From Rhipicephalus microplus (lineage: Eukaryota; Arthropoda; Arachnida; Ixodida; Ixodidae): 64,000 nt of DNA. This document shows, piece after piece, positions 13,648-24,477 of the stretch. The stretch covers positions 285,689,276-285,753,275 of the forward strand of contig NC_134710.1 of NCBI RefSeq assembly GCF_043290135.1, in the 5' to 3' direction. The number at the start of each line of letters is the position of its first letter. Position 1 is the stretch's first letter. The position numbers and the translations under genes are program-made. The notes under the pieces were generated by a model. That model was not told where the DNA came from. It made no database searches and saw only the letters and a list, made by a program, of their open reading frames with translations.

Positions 13648-14056
13648 CAAAGAACAAACCTTCATTTGTAACACATGTACTTATTATATACAGTATCATG
13701 TGACACCCATCACGTGTGTGTTGTGAAATGAATGACGTGTCAACTATTATGCACATACAAGTGAATGCACCTTTATAAGGACCAAACGTGTGCTTTGCTG
13801 TTTTGTGCTGGTGGACCGAATAATAACGAGAGATATTTCCAGAGACTTCTTACATTGACTTTCGAACATTTACTTACCATTGTTATATGTGCGTATAAGT
13901 GTGTCTTTGCATATATCTGCCCGAGTTTTCTATTTTCCATGCACTGCTTTGTATGTTTTGCTTCAAAATACGTGTTCAAGTTTCAATCAACGGCTAAGGA
14001 GTAGCCGGCGCCATAATGGTGCGCCAACATCTCCTTATATATCATATCAATAAAAA

Positions 14057-14066
14057 AACTAGAGGG
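14057..14066. repeat. LINE target-site duplication, right copy
   Basis: Exact copy of 8281-8290. It follows the A-rich LINE tail at 14052-14058, and the first bases could belong to either. Confidence 0.9.
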
Positions 14067-14654
14067 TACTCTGGCGCTGTGATCGTTCACCGACCATGGG
14101 AATGATGGGTAGTACACACATTTGCCTAGTCTTCGTATTGCTGGTGGCGAGTAGTACTAGCGGCTTCGTTTATTTCCGGTTACGGTTTTGTTTTGAAGGA
14201 AATAACGATTCCTTTTGGACTTTGTGACACGATTCAAAATGATAAGACTAAAAAATAAGGTTGTGAAGCGCAAACGCTGAACAATTGCTAATCGATTTTT
14301 CGTTAAAAAACAGCCCTATTAGCCACACGAACACACATGGAGCCAGAAGCAGGCCAGAAGTACAAAAATTGGACAAATGTGTGTACTACCCATTATTCCC
14401 ATGCTCGCTGAAGCGCCGTGCGTTGCTGCTCCCGTAGACACTAGCGCCAGAGTTCCTTCTAGTGTATATTAGGAAGCTCTGTGGGTTTTACTACATATAA
14501 ATTGTGTTCGATGCAATATCAACCAATAATTCGTTCTGTAGCTCTACTACAGTATAAGTACGAAGAAAAATACTTTCCACAATTAGCGTGGCCGTTCATA
14601 ATAATTACAGTTGCGGACGTCATTGATTGCCATAATTATACCCAAATAATTTGT

Positions 14655-14748
14655 GCAAGAACAACGGGCAAGGTAGAGACGACAGACAGGACGGAGCACA
14701 TGTGCTCTCGGTCCTGTCTCGTCTCTACCTTATGCGTTGTTTTTTGCG
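14655..14748. repeat. Short foldback palindrome
   Basis: Arms of about 45 bp: AAGGTAGAGACGA.AGACAGGAC on the left and its inverse GTCCTGTCTCGTCTCTACCTT on the right, centred on GAGCACATGTGCTC. Outer arms GCAAGAACAACG / CGTTGTTTTTTGC. Confidence 0.8.
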
Positions 14749-15822
14749 CTCATTCGTTATGTCTGCAGGTGAGACGCACCAACTAGCCCAACTCAGATAT
14801 CTCATTCCGCTATTATCATGCAGCAGAGAAATGTTTACAAAATGAACGAAATATAACTATGGACTAAATTGTCTTAGGCAAAACGATAACACAGTAATGA
14901 AATATGTGTTTTACCGGTAAAATGTGTACACTGTTTAGCTAGGTGGATTACTTAATATAACAACTTAAGCTGGTTGGAAGTGTACTTTAATGATACAGAT
15001 AAAAGACGAAGAAAGTGAATTACGCGAGTGGTGGTTTGCATAACCATGCTGGTAGAAAACAAAGGAAATTGTCGATAAAGGAGAAGGAAAGGAGCAACGA
15101 GTCAAGCGTGCTTGCTTGTGTCATTGTGCGCACTATATATATAAGTGTTCGAAAGAGCCAAAATCAATCGAGGTTCCACAAGCTTGAATCCTTCTTGAAT
15201 CCTATATTTAATGAAGAAATATTGAGTACGAACACCTTATGGAGGACAAACCTAAGCGTCAATTTCGAACGCTGTAAAACTGCGTTTTTATTTTTTTTCG
15301 CAGTCTTTGCAGGGTTTCAAGGTTCTGCGAATATATTTCTGTTTTAAAGAAAACATTATACCGTGGTTACTGATGCGCTTGCGAGAAACTGTTTCCGTGA
15401 AGAGGCTACACCGAACTTCAACGAATACTAACATGCTGCGCTTCCGCATAGTCAGAAAACATCTTGAAAATTTAAACGTGCGATATGTTTCTTCAAAAAA
15501 GATTTCTTTATAAAGAAGTATCACTTTCAAGCTTTCGGTAATGTCGGCTTTCAGAAAGTTAAATTCAAGGTCATTAAACTTAACGTAAACTCGAGAAATA
15601 ATTTCAAGAGGACGGAACGCCGGGAGAGTTGGTATTCCATAACCGCGCGAGAAAAAGAAAAGAACGCAGAAGGCAGATATTTTTACAAGCATTACAAACT
15701 TTAAGGCAAATAGATATAAATGAACTAAACAATCATATCTTTCTTTTGTTTCACAAAATGCCAGATGGTCGACACAACGTCACGCAGGTATGAGATAAAA
15801 ATGATTTTTACAAAAGCTTCTT

Positions 15823-15930
15823 TGAATGACTGAATGCGGAACTTTATTTGAAGTCCTCGGATGTGCACGACTCAAAACGCAGTGGGCCGCTCCCGGGCTG
15901 GGACAGTCAGGCCAAGCCCTACCACCGCAT
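15823..15930 (-). mobile_element. LINE 3' end fragment, antisense
   Basis: On the minus strand reads GLGLTVPARERPTAF then stop, resembling the GLPVPTWERP tail of the LINE at 35829-42323. A 3' UTR follows with GAGGACTTCAAATAAAGTTC and a CATTCAGTCATTCA tail. Confidence 0.65.
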
Positions 15931-16652
15931 GCTTTTTTTTTTGGCAAGCAATCTACGTTCATTGAGCTGGCCCTGGAATCTAATGCACTTTTAAAAGATA
16001 TGTATTACACCACTACACTACCGTAACCTTGAAAAGTTAAGAGTTGTTCGTGTCCGCCAACTGTATTTCAGCGCTATGAAAACCACAAAACACCTTTTTT
16101 ATATAGGTAAATTAACATGGGAATTGAAATGACACATGACTTCGATATCTGACACGACCAACCCGCCCAACTCGCCGCACTCATTGAAATGACACTTGAT
16201 AACGGGTGAACAGAAGCGCCTACGAAAGGGTAAAATTAGAAAGTTAGAATGCCATGTGGTAAGAAAAGTAACTAAATAAAAACTGTATTGTTATAAACAT
16301 CCTTGTTAATTAAACGTTCGATGTTTCTATTACTGGTATAAGCACCTGAAAATCGAGTTATGAACTGGATCGTCTTGTCAGCCAGCAGTACGAATGTATT
16401 GATACATTAGTTGCTCCTGTATTGATTACTGCATTATTTGACACGTTCTGGATTAATTTTACTCAAGGTCCGATTACCGGGCGGTAAAGCAAGCAGCAGA
16501 ATACAGATAAACTTTACAAAAAAGTTCTAAAAGCCAGGGCAAATCAAAATGACCAAGCAGGCTGTCGTCCATGTACTACCGAAAGCGCTGTTCGAAACTA
16601 AGTAGCAAGCGTAGTTGTAGTTATGACTACCAGTTGGGCGTGTTGGTAAATG

Positions 16653-16748
16653 TTCATGATGAAACAAGTGCTAAAAATTACACACACTTAGCGCTCGTCG
16701 GTGACCTCTCTGAGTGTGTGGAATGTTTAGCGCTTGTTTTATCATGAA
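16653..16748. repeat. Short foldback palindrome
   Basis: Left TTCATGATGAAACAAGTGCT and right inverse TTCATGATAAAACAAGCGCT, then ACACACAC. / .CACACAC. The loop is about 25 bp. Confidence 0.78.
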
Positions 16749-17305
16749 GCGTAGTTATGATTTGTCTTTGGTGGCCGAAGGGAAGTCACCAGTTATTACT
16801 TTAAGACCGCGCTGATTTATTTCGCTCAATGCCCTCACTTATGCTTTATGTCTCCGTAACAAATTCCATGAGATGCATTATTCTTGTGCTTAATCAGGAA
16901 CGGTGCTCTTTGATGTGATTGAGTCGCAATGCGTGCGAACCGTTTGGGAAACAAACGATGCGCCTGCAGGGCAAACTCGCTGCTCATGTATTATATATAT
17001 CTGAATTTCATGCACCATCCCCGTAAGGTGAAAGCAGCCGTCAAAATATTAGGGGGGTGCCGGAAGTGCTTGCCGGCTGGGTTGTGTGTGAGAGAGGTCA
17101 GTTTTCCAGCACCAAGGCGCCACGGAGAAAGTGCCCCTCCGACCCAGATGGCTCTCTCCAGCCTATGACACACTCTCCGGGCTCCCGACGCCCCGCATGG
17201 CTGAACTCTACATTATATAGCATTTTGGTAAACAATTTCCGGATTATAAAAGAAGTTTTCTGTGTTCTTTTTTTTATTTTGTCTTTAAGTTGGCAAAGTG
17301 CAAGA

Positions 17306-17311
17306 ACCCAC
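17306..17311 (-). other. Splice donor of the receptor exon
   Basis: On the minus strand the exon ends ...AACAAG and continues GTGGGT. The remaining open frame after this point (VGSCTLPT then stop) has no resemblance to the receptor family, while the family continues with TM6 after this position. This supports an intron starting here, in phase 0. Confidence 0.75.
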
Positions 17312-18184
17312 CTTGTTTTTATTGCGCACGATGTTGGCGTCGCGCACGGTCTCCATGTTACCGGGCGCCTTGGACTGACGGAGCTTCTTCCAGATCCTTC
17401 CATACGTGTAGCAGATGACGCCCAGGGGTAGGAAGTACTGAACGCAGACCAGCGCGTGGTTATAGGCCTTCCATGTGAGTGGCCGCATACCTGCGTTCAC
17501 GCAAAAAGGCCGCTCGCGCAGGCCGCTGAGCTTGTCGACGACGAGAACGACGCGCAGGGCGAGTGCGTTGGGGCTCGCCACGACCAGCGACGAGAGCCAG
17601 ATGATGAGCACGAGCAGCTTGGCCGTAGCCTTGGAGCAGAAGCGCGCCTTGAGCGGCGACGTGATGGCCCGGTAACGCTCGACCGCGATGGCCGTGAGGG
17701 TGAACACGGACACGTTCACCGAGACCACCTGGACGTAGGGGCAGAAGGCGCACATGAAGTACGGAAGCGCCCAGCGCTGCAACAGTGCGGCCTGAAACTG
17801 GAACGGGATCGAGAAGACGCCGATGATGACGTCGGCAACGGCCAGATTGGCGATGAACAGGTTAGTGATGGTTTGCATGCGCCGCGACGACGCCACGATC
17901 CACAAGACGAGCACGTTTCCCAGTATGGCGACGAAAGAGACCAGTCCGTAGCAGAATGACAGCAGCACGACGATGTCCACTGGAACCTCGTACAGGCTAC
18001 TGCTACTGCTTGCGCTGCTGCTGGCTCTGCTGAGAGCGTCTGAGTCGTTGGCGGCAAGTGCGTCCGCGTCGCCGCTCACGTTAGCTGCGACGATGATGCT
18101 CACTTGTAGCAGGCTCGTGTTGTCGGCGCCATCTGTCACGCTGTCATTAAGACTCGACAGCTCGTAATACTGGAAGACTTCCAT
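17312..18184 (-). CDS. Kinin (leucokinin)-type GPCR, first coding exon (partial)
   Basis: A 291-codon exon encoding a rhodopsin-class receptor from the N-terminus through TM5 into intracellular loop 3. Seen: an extracellular tail with about four N-x-S/T sites and a serine run (about residues 52-63), TM1 around 70-97 with GN, TM2 around 107-131 with LAVAD, TM3 around 144-168 followed by ERY (169-171) in place of DRY, TM4 around 186-208, and TM5 around 240-262. The stretch IPFQFQAALLQRW and the loop-3 motif APGN...RD..NKNK are hallmarks I know from arthropod leucokinin receptors, which bind kinin neuropeptides and control diuresis and gut contraction. The reading frame opens at a GTG (18232) just after an in-frame TAG; the first ATG is at 18184, so I start there. 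The exon ends AAG|GTGGGT at 17312/17311, a phase-0 donor placed where the family reads NKKK|VIKM. TM6-7 are not found in the 17 kb downstream on this strand, so the gene must continue across a long intron. A close paralogue (another peptide GPCR) is possible. Confidence 0.85.
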
Positions 18185-18896
18185 TTCGGAAACGTCCAGC
18201 AGGGTATTTTTGTTTTTGTGTTTACTGTCCACCTAGTGTCATCACTCGCTGCGGCGATGCGAAGTGCGAAACGCGCGCGCTACGCATTGCTCCGTGGGCT
18301 CTCCTCCCGTACGGGACGTTGGCTCGCGCGTCGGGCCACTGCCGCCGGCGCATTGGGGAGAATCTGCGATGACTGTTCCATAAGCGCGCCCGTGTTTGTC
18401 GAGAGTCTGGCCGCGAGAGGGAGAAATCGGGAGAGCCCTCTACCACGTGACTCGCGCCTCCACCATCCCGCGCTTCTTCAGGCTTTCAAACCAGGTGGAG
18501 AAAAAGAGAGAGGCACGCGCGGGAGTTCCCGCCCGCGACTGTGCCGCCACCACCGCTTCACTGGTGTGGTGAGCGAGGAAGGGAGCGCTTCCGTCTTCCC
18601 CAACTAACACCTGTGGGTGATCCATGTTTCAGCTTATCGTACCCACTCTGCAGGCTCATCAATATTAGCAGTAATACGTCGCTAATGAGCTTTGTCGGCC
18701 ATAATTCCTGGAGGACAAGGAATGGAGAACACGATTTAGCCACGCCAAATTCGCAATCAATATTGGTTCGTATGTGTATGTCAGATAGCAAAGAGAAAAT
18801 GAGAAAGAGCGAGAAAGAGCTAGGTACTTTTTGTCCCCTTTGTATACGTTTGAGAGGAAGAAAACACCCTCCTCCCTATCCACCCACCCACCCACC
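18185..18896. other. 5' flank of the receptor exon, CpG-rich near the ATG
   Basis: 18200-18600 is GC-rich with many CG dinucleotides (for example CGAAACGCGCGCGCTACGC), unlike the AT-rich surroundings. It may be 5' UTR or promoter. No TATA box is identified. Confidence 0.4.
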
Positions 18897-18980
18897 TACA
18901 TACATACATACATACATACATACATACATACATACATACATACATACATACATACATACATACATACATACATACATACA

Positions 18981-19014
<34 letters not shown>

Positions 19015-19068
19015 CATACATACATACATACACACATACATACATACATACATACACACATACATACT
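18897..19068. repeat. (CATA)n microsatellite upstream of the receptor exon
   Basis: About 42 units of CATA with a few CACA and TATA variants at its right end. It lies about 0.7 kb 5' of the receptor ATG. Confidence 0.98.
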
Positions 19069-20012
19069 TTCAGAGTAAAATGAAAGCCGAAAAGTGGCAA
19101 GCTTTCGCGAAGTGTAGAGTGGGCCGTCCAGTCATCATCGTTGACAGGTGCGTGCATCCTGTTCGGCAGCGGCACATACGTGTCTTTCCGTGGTGATAAG
19201 TGCAAGGCACGCACAATACCATTGCGAAGGCTTGCCGCTGTACGGGTTTCGTTTGGCGCTTATAGTACGTACTTTTGGCGTCAAATGAAGGTTCTGCTGG
19301 TCAAGATTCGAATATGCTATAGGACTACAAAAAGCCATAGTTGTCAGATAGATCTTCGAAAGAGCAAGAAAAGGGCATTGATATAGCTAAAAGAGTATAT
19401 ATATTTTCAGGTGAATGATTTCCATTAATGGGCATAGGACTCATCAGGAGAGTTATTGTGAAGGTTTCTAGTTTCGGCAGGATAGGTTGGACGGATTTAA
19501 GAGTTCTTGCTGACAACTTTTAAAGGCTGGTTTATATGCTCCCTGAGCCAGATTTACACTTTTTATATTTTATTTTGAGTTCTCTGTACTACTTTGGGCT
19601 TTTTAGATTTCGTTCGACAAGATGCGGCAGTGTTGACTTACTTTTTGTAGCCGTGGACGATTACGAAATGTTTTCACGACATATGCACCTACGTATAATG
19701 CTAGCCCTGATGACTGGCGGTGGTTTGCAGCCTGCTAGAAGGAGGTTACAGCGTATTACCCCTGTCATAGGATAGCTTTACATGCGATTATGCGTGGATT
19801 ACATGTTCAATCGAAGTTAACGCGTACGCGATTCGCCGTTGCCACACGAGCTGAGTTATCTCAGTTCAGCAAGCGACGTTTTCTCAGTTCACATGATCTT
19901 GTGGTGATCATGTGAGCAGCGTTCGCACAGAAATTTCGTGGTCAATACTAACAAAATAACTTTCAAAATACAGATACGTGTTCAATGATTATACATTAAT
20001 TGTTTTCTGCCC
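19069..20012. other. Unassigned sequence
   Basis: Short palindrome CACATGATC..GATCATGTG near 19890. Otherwise no gene or repeat recognised. Confidence 0.5.
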
Positions 20013-20627
20013 TTAAAGACCAACTCCGGTGATTTTGTGAGGTCAATGGATCTCCAATAAGTTCGCTGGATACGTTGCTTTGCACATTTCCGTAATTTGA
20101 GCCAAATTACAGACTTGAGGGATGCGTTGATTTTTCGCAAGTGAATTTGAAAAATTCCCGCGAAGAGATCACCTCGCCTGCCAGAATTATTGGCAACACT
20201 GTCTGTGCGACGTCTTGTTTGGCATGTCAACCGAAGTGGCGAAGCCGGTGGCATCACTACTTCGGCCGCTACAGCGTTCATTGGACTGGCCACAAGGCAA
20301 TGGCGGCAGTGTTTGGCGCGGGTATAGAACAGGAAAGCTTTCTTCCTTCCTCTGTGTTGTTTGGCCGGCGCTTCACTGGTCTGGTTTTCTCAGTTTTCAT
20401 ACTACGCGCCGGCCGGACCAACATACGGGCTCTGACTCTTACCTAATAGTACGTCATACGCAGACAGGGTGCCCGGTTGGGTTTCGGTTTGGCACCGTTC
20501 GCTTTATAAAAAACAATTTTTAAATTTCCTGAACATTTCAGCCACTGGACTTGTGACAAGAGTATCTCGGAACATAGAAACACCATTAACTTGTCTTGGT
20601 CAAAAACTCGTCGGAATCGGCCTTTAA
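20013..20627. mobile_element. TTAA-flanked inverted-repeat element (piggyBac-type MITE candidate)
   Basis: Ends: TTAAAGACCAACTCCGGTGA at 20013 and, as reverse complement at 20627, TTAAAGGCCGATTCCGACGA (16 of 20 match). TTAA at both edges suggests piggyBac-type targets. 615 bp. The 101-102 aa frames inside are not recognisable. Confidence 0.65.
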
Positions 20628-20689
20628 GCTTTCAATAACATGTCGACACTGAGGGGCTTAGTTGTTTACAGCGAAAGCTGTTCTGAGAT

Positions 20690-20870
20690 CACAAGGGTGG
20701 CGTGTGCGGTAGTCGTCTGCATCCGCCGATGTCCGTAACCACTATTACGCAAACTAAGAATAAACCAAGTAAATAAGACAAACCAAGGACACAATGCAAC
20801 TCGAACCCAGGTCCTCTGCGTGCGAGCCTAGTATAATAGCACAGAGCCGCGCCAGTGCATTGAACTTCGT
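20690..20870 (-). repeat. Possible second tRNA-related SINE, antisense
   Basis: The minus strand contains CTGGGTTCGAGTTGC, which fits a Pol III B box, preceded by a GCGGCTCTGTGCTATTATACT block. A body follows with TTGGTTTATTCTTAG and TCGGCGGATGCAGACGACT. Only one copy in the window, so family status is inferred. Confidence 0.4.
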
Positions 20871-21569
20871 TGCAAACTGATCTTATGCAGGCTTGATGTG
20901 GGGAAAGGAAGCCCGGTAAAGTCTCTGATAAATCGTTTTGGAACTGCACAGGAACAGGTACGCCTTACACAATTCAAATTTCGTAACGAGTAGGTCGTCA
21001 AATACTTCGACCCATTGCAAAGGCTTCAGGTATAATACTTGATTGTCGTCAGCCATATGTAGTATAAAAAATTGCACAAAATTTCTTGCAAGTCCGTAGA
21101 GGGTACGACGCTTCTCCGAAGAATGACTAAGGAGGGAATAGTGAATACCTCCCGACTCAACAAAATGTATGATGATAAATGGCGTAGTGGGTACGCTGCA
21201 AGTGTGCTTGTAGCAGTTACCAAACTAGTTTGAAAAAAGGCTCTTAAAAGCTGCTCCGCCAGCTTGTGTTGTGACTGTGCTGCGCGTTCTAGGCAGACAT
21301 GGCGGTATTTTGGCCTCAATCTTTCAGCATTGCTGGCCCCAAACAGTACAAAAGTCAGAACGACATATTCACGCCGTGTTGGCTCGTTTGTGAGAGCAAG
21401 GCGCATGCATGTTAATGTGATATAAACAAGCACTTGCATGACGTGGTGCTATGAACCTTGTTAATTCGGAAGCCATGGAAAGTTAAAACACGTTACCAAG
21501 AATTTTCGGCAGAATCTGCCATTTTTCAACAGCCTGCGAAACACCGGGGTAGGCAGTGACTGTGCGTAA

Positions 21570-21806
21570 TTCATGGTCTGTCTCAGTGGATCAGATGCTA
21601 GGGATCTTGGGTGCTGCACCAAAGGTCCCGGGTGCGATCCTGGTCGTGGCAGTCCCATTTCGATGGAGGCGAAATGGTAGAGGCCCGGGTACTGTGCTAT
21701 GCCAAAGCTTGTTAAGGAACACCGGGGGATCGAAACTACCGGAGCCCTCTAGTCCCTCATAATCATATCGTAGTTTTGGGACGTAAAACCCAAATATAAT
21801 AAAATA
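21570..21806 (+). mobile_element. tRNA-headed SINE, copy 3 (diverged)
   Basis: GGTCCCGGGTGCGATCC (B box region), GATGGAGGCGAAA, CATAATCATAT and GTTTTGGGACGTAAAACCC are recognisable. Otherwise highly diverged, so probably an old copy or subfamily. Confidence 0.7.
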
Positions 21807-22282
21807 GCTCGGTTTGGTATAAAAATTGTTAAGGGACTATTTGCGTGTACGTCTTCCATGTAGCTAGCTGCAGCCGTGGTTATCCATGACCGTCATTAGC
21901 GTAACCATGGTTAAGGCTGTCCGTCTGACTAGGGAGGAAGGAGGGAGTGGGAGCAGGGGTTCAAGGGTGCACGTCAGAGGGACAAGAGAAGTTTCGAGAT
22001 GCAACGTGTGCCGCCTACCCATTCAAGATATTTAGGCCCTCATGCTTGTAAAAAACCTTCTGCAAACAGACAAGTTCCCAGGTGTTGTACACGTCACCCC
22101 GTTCGTGGCAAGTTGTACGTCTAAGAGTACTGGCAGCTTGAAAACAGCCCTTTAACAGCAAGGAATGAGTTCAGCAAACAGCAAACTGTGTCAAATGCTC
22201 TAGGTGAGCACTTCTCCGCTGTACACCACACAATAAGTCCATGTAATTGCCATCGAAATTAATCCACCTATGCGTCCTCATA

Positions 22283-22520
22283 CCCCATCCCGGTGGTCTA
22301 GTGGCTAAGGTGTTTGGCTGCTGACCCGGAGGTCACGGGATCGAATCCCGGCTTCTGCAGCTGCATTTTCGATGGAGGCGGAAATGCTGTAGGCCTATGT
22401 GCTCAGAATTTGGTGCACGTTAAAGAACCCCAGGTGGTCTAAATTTGCGGAGCTCTCCACTATGGCGTCTCTCATATTCATATAGTGATTTTGGGATGGT
22501 AAACCCTACATATCAATCAA
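22283..22520 (+). mobile_element. tRNA-headed SINE, copy 4
   Basis: Full-length: CCCGGTGGTCTAGTGGCTAAGG head, GGTCACGGGATCGAATCCC B box, GATGGAGGCGGAAATG, AAGAACCCCAGGTGGTC, tail ending CATATCAATCAAT. Confidence 0.9.
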
Positions 22521-23555
22521 TTATGCAAACTCATATCGATCCCTCGATCATCCAAACCACGTATCACAGTTTTAAACCACAACGAAATCATCATGCTGCC
22601 CATGTATGCCAGATCCATTAGTCATGTCACGCAAAGGCACAAGCAGTGCCAGTTTGTTTATTGCAATTGGGGCCTCCATAAGACAGCAGTAACGTATATG
22701 TTGCTACGTGTATTAACACACACGTTTTCGGTACAAGTTCATATACTATGTATACTTACACTTACAGCAAATGCGGTCAAGATGGCGTCTGTCTGTCATT
22801 CTCTGAACCATGCCTTCTTCCTTCACCAATAACGTCAGGAAGTTAAAGTAAGTGCTTGTAATGAAAGTGCCTTCAGTCGCATTAACAAACCCTCAGCATT
22901 TCGTGACGTAAGTAAGTGTACGAGTGAAGCACTACAGTTTTCAACAATGCTGCCCCTTATATAAACTGCGGCAAACATTGCTTTTTAGGAGGGCCAAATT
23001 ATAATCACTATAGAGTTTTCAAAGGAGTAGTGAAATACATTTTGTACGGAGAAGCACAAGCACGCAGGTGTGTGAACTATATCTAGTGGGAGCTAGCATA
23101 TATAGGCTTAAAGTTAGGTGCCCGTGACCAAATTCATACGGTCTTGGCAACTGTACGGAGTACGTCACACTATTTTGTTTATTTTTTCTCGACTACATAT
23201 ATCCATGTTAAACAAGTGTGAGAGCTCTAAATTTCGGGCGAAATTTCCAATGAGCATACAAAAGCAGTTTCTGCAGCATACTGAGAAAGATCCTATTAGC
23301 AACGTGCACCTTTCTACTTTTGTAGTTTGTTGTGCGTTTGAATTTCAGAAAGAAGTCCCGGCTATTATTTTCTTAAAGCATGAAAAAAATGCTCGATGTA
23401 ATCGCTTGAGTTCTGTAATCGAAGTATATATCCTCAAACGTGTTCTTGTTCTGCTACGTAAATTACTTATGTTTAACTGATTAAAAAGCTAATGGTGACC
23501 GATTCTGTCTTTAAGTAGATTATTTAAAAATAGGTGTAAACAATTCTAGGTATAT

Positions 23556-23793
23556 CCCCGCCACGGTGGTCTAGTGGCTAAGGTACTCGGCTGCTAACCC
23601 GCAGATCGCGGGATCAAATCCCACCTGCGGCGGCTGCATTTCCGATGGAAGCGGAAATGTTATAGGCACGTGTGCTCAGATTTGGGTGCAGGTTAAAGAA
23701 CCCCAGGTGGTCCAAATTTCCGAAGTCCTCCACTATGGCGTCTATCATAATCATATGGTTGTTTTGGGACATTAAACCCTACATATCATCATT
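23556..23793 (+). mobile_element. tRNA-headed SINE, copy 5
   Basis: Full-length: CCCCGCCACGGTGGTCTAGT start, A and B boxes, conserved body, tail TTGGGACATTAAACCCTAC. One base differs from the usual GGGACGTTAAA. Confidence 0.9.
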
Positions 23794-24059
23794 GTGATTT
23801 ACCTTAAAAACGAAAACATCACCAGAGTAAATGAAAAAGGCATTTATTAGTAATTTTTTCACCAAATGTTGAAAATAAGGCCTCATCAAATGGCTGATTG
23901 GGTACGATGGCAGTCATTTACACTTACATAATCGTGGACCTCGAATCTTGCGCATAGCTGCTGCTCTCTCCTTCGCTCTTTTCACCTCGTTATTCCGTTT
24001 CCCATATTCATGATGGCAAATTGGACGCCTGTGCTTTTTGTCGTTTTTATCGTTGAACA

Positions 24060-24475
24060 ACTGAAGAACATGGGATGCTAATTTCAGTGGTACAATGATT
24101 CAACGGGACTTCGAGTTGACACATATTCTGGGCCCGTGGCAAAGCAGCTGCTCCAGTGCGTTACACGCTTCAAAAGCGCTGCTGACTTTCTGGCGCGCCA
24201 AAAGCCTGAATGAAACTTTCTGAATAATGCAGTCTACATCTGTGGCTGTAGGCGTTTGAGAAAGAACAGCGTGAGACCATGCTCCGTGGTCTCGAGATTA
24301 CTATTTGTCTATATCTTTCTGACTCTTTTTCTTTTCTCTCTACCTCTTATATTTTTCACTATTTCCCCTTTCCCCCAAACAACGTGTAGGGCAGCCAACT
24401 GAGCCAGCTTGTTTAGTCTCCCTACCTTTCTTCTTCATTTTTGCCTCTCTATAATATAAAAGTTTCAAGAAATAG
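24060..24475 (+). mobile_element. Truncated LINE 3' end (I-like family)
   Basis: Contains the end of an ORF2 (HILGPWQSS...ASKALLTFW), matching LLGPWPTGVL...ALKALTRFL at the C-terminus of the LINE at 8291-14056. A 3' UTR follows that closely parallels 28840-29000 (AGAACAGCGTGAGACC, CTCGAGAT, then a TTTCCCC...GTGTAGGGCAGCCAA...CTCCC segment). The 5' part is missing. It abuts the CR1-like fragment at 24478. Confidence 0.7.
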
Positions 24476-24477
24476 AA

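Larger units (their letters stand above)
8291..14056 (+). mobile_element. Near full-length non-LTR retrotransposon (I-like LINE with RNase H)
   Basis: A 5.77-kb LINE bounded by a perfect 10-bp target duplication, AACTAGAGGG at 8281-8290 and 14057-14066, and ending in a short A-rich tail. Order: 5' UTR (8291-8496), ORF1 with zinc knuckles, ORF2 with endonuclease, reverse transcriptase, RNase H and a C-terminal CCHC finger, then a 3' UTR of about 400 bp. The ORF1 stop and ORF2 start overlap by 8 bases (ATGAATAA, 9984-9991), a common arrangement for re-initiating translation in LINEs. The element has three visible frame breaks (about 9395, 10160 and 13335) and a destroyed catalytic pair, so it is dead. 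It sits inside an older inverted-repeat element. The RNase H domain points to the I superfamily; clade placement is an inference. Confidence 0.92.
8265..14480. mobile_element. Inverted-repeat (foldback/MITE-like) element hosting the LINE
   Basis: Its left arm is 8265-8290 plus 14067-14135 and its right arm is about 14370-14480. Read as reverse complement, the right arm starts AGAGCTTCCTA and matches the left start AGAGTTTCCTA. It then shares CTAGA.GG.ACTCTGGCGCT, CATGGGAAT.ATGGG and TAGTACACACATTTG. The arms are about 95-110 bp with one gap of roughly 20 bp. Without the LINE the element would be about 450 bp, with about 235 bp between the arms. No ORF is seen, so it is non-autonomous. The target duplication of this element is not clear. 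Confidence 0.75.
14749..17311. other. Intron candidate and unassigned sequence 3' of the receptor exon
   Basis: If the kinin receptor gene continues on the minus strand, this would be intron. I searched for TM6-TM7 (CWLP, NPFIY) and saw none. It holds the foldback at 16653 and the LINE fragment at 15823. Confidence 0.5.
20871..24059. other. Unassigned sequence between SINEs
   Basis: Apart from the SINEs at 21570, 22283 and 23556 nothing is recognised. The longest frames are 137 codons (21026-21439 minus) and 120 codons (23118-23480), without motifs. Confidence 0.5.

Noticed and set aside
17456..18057. Frames of 97-167 codons overlapping the receptor exon on both strands
   Set aside because: Shadows of the GC-rich receptor frame; composition is arginine/proline-rich nonsense without domains.
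18185..18232. Receptor start at 18232
   Set aside because: That codon is GTG directly after a TAG. The first ATG of the frame is at 18184, which gives a normal receptor N-terminus.
18541..19214. Frames of 81-180 codons with HTYI or MYVC repeats
   Set aside because: Products of the (CATA)n array in different frames.
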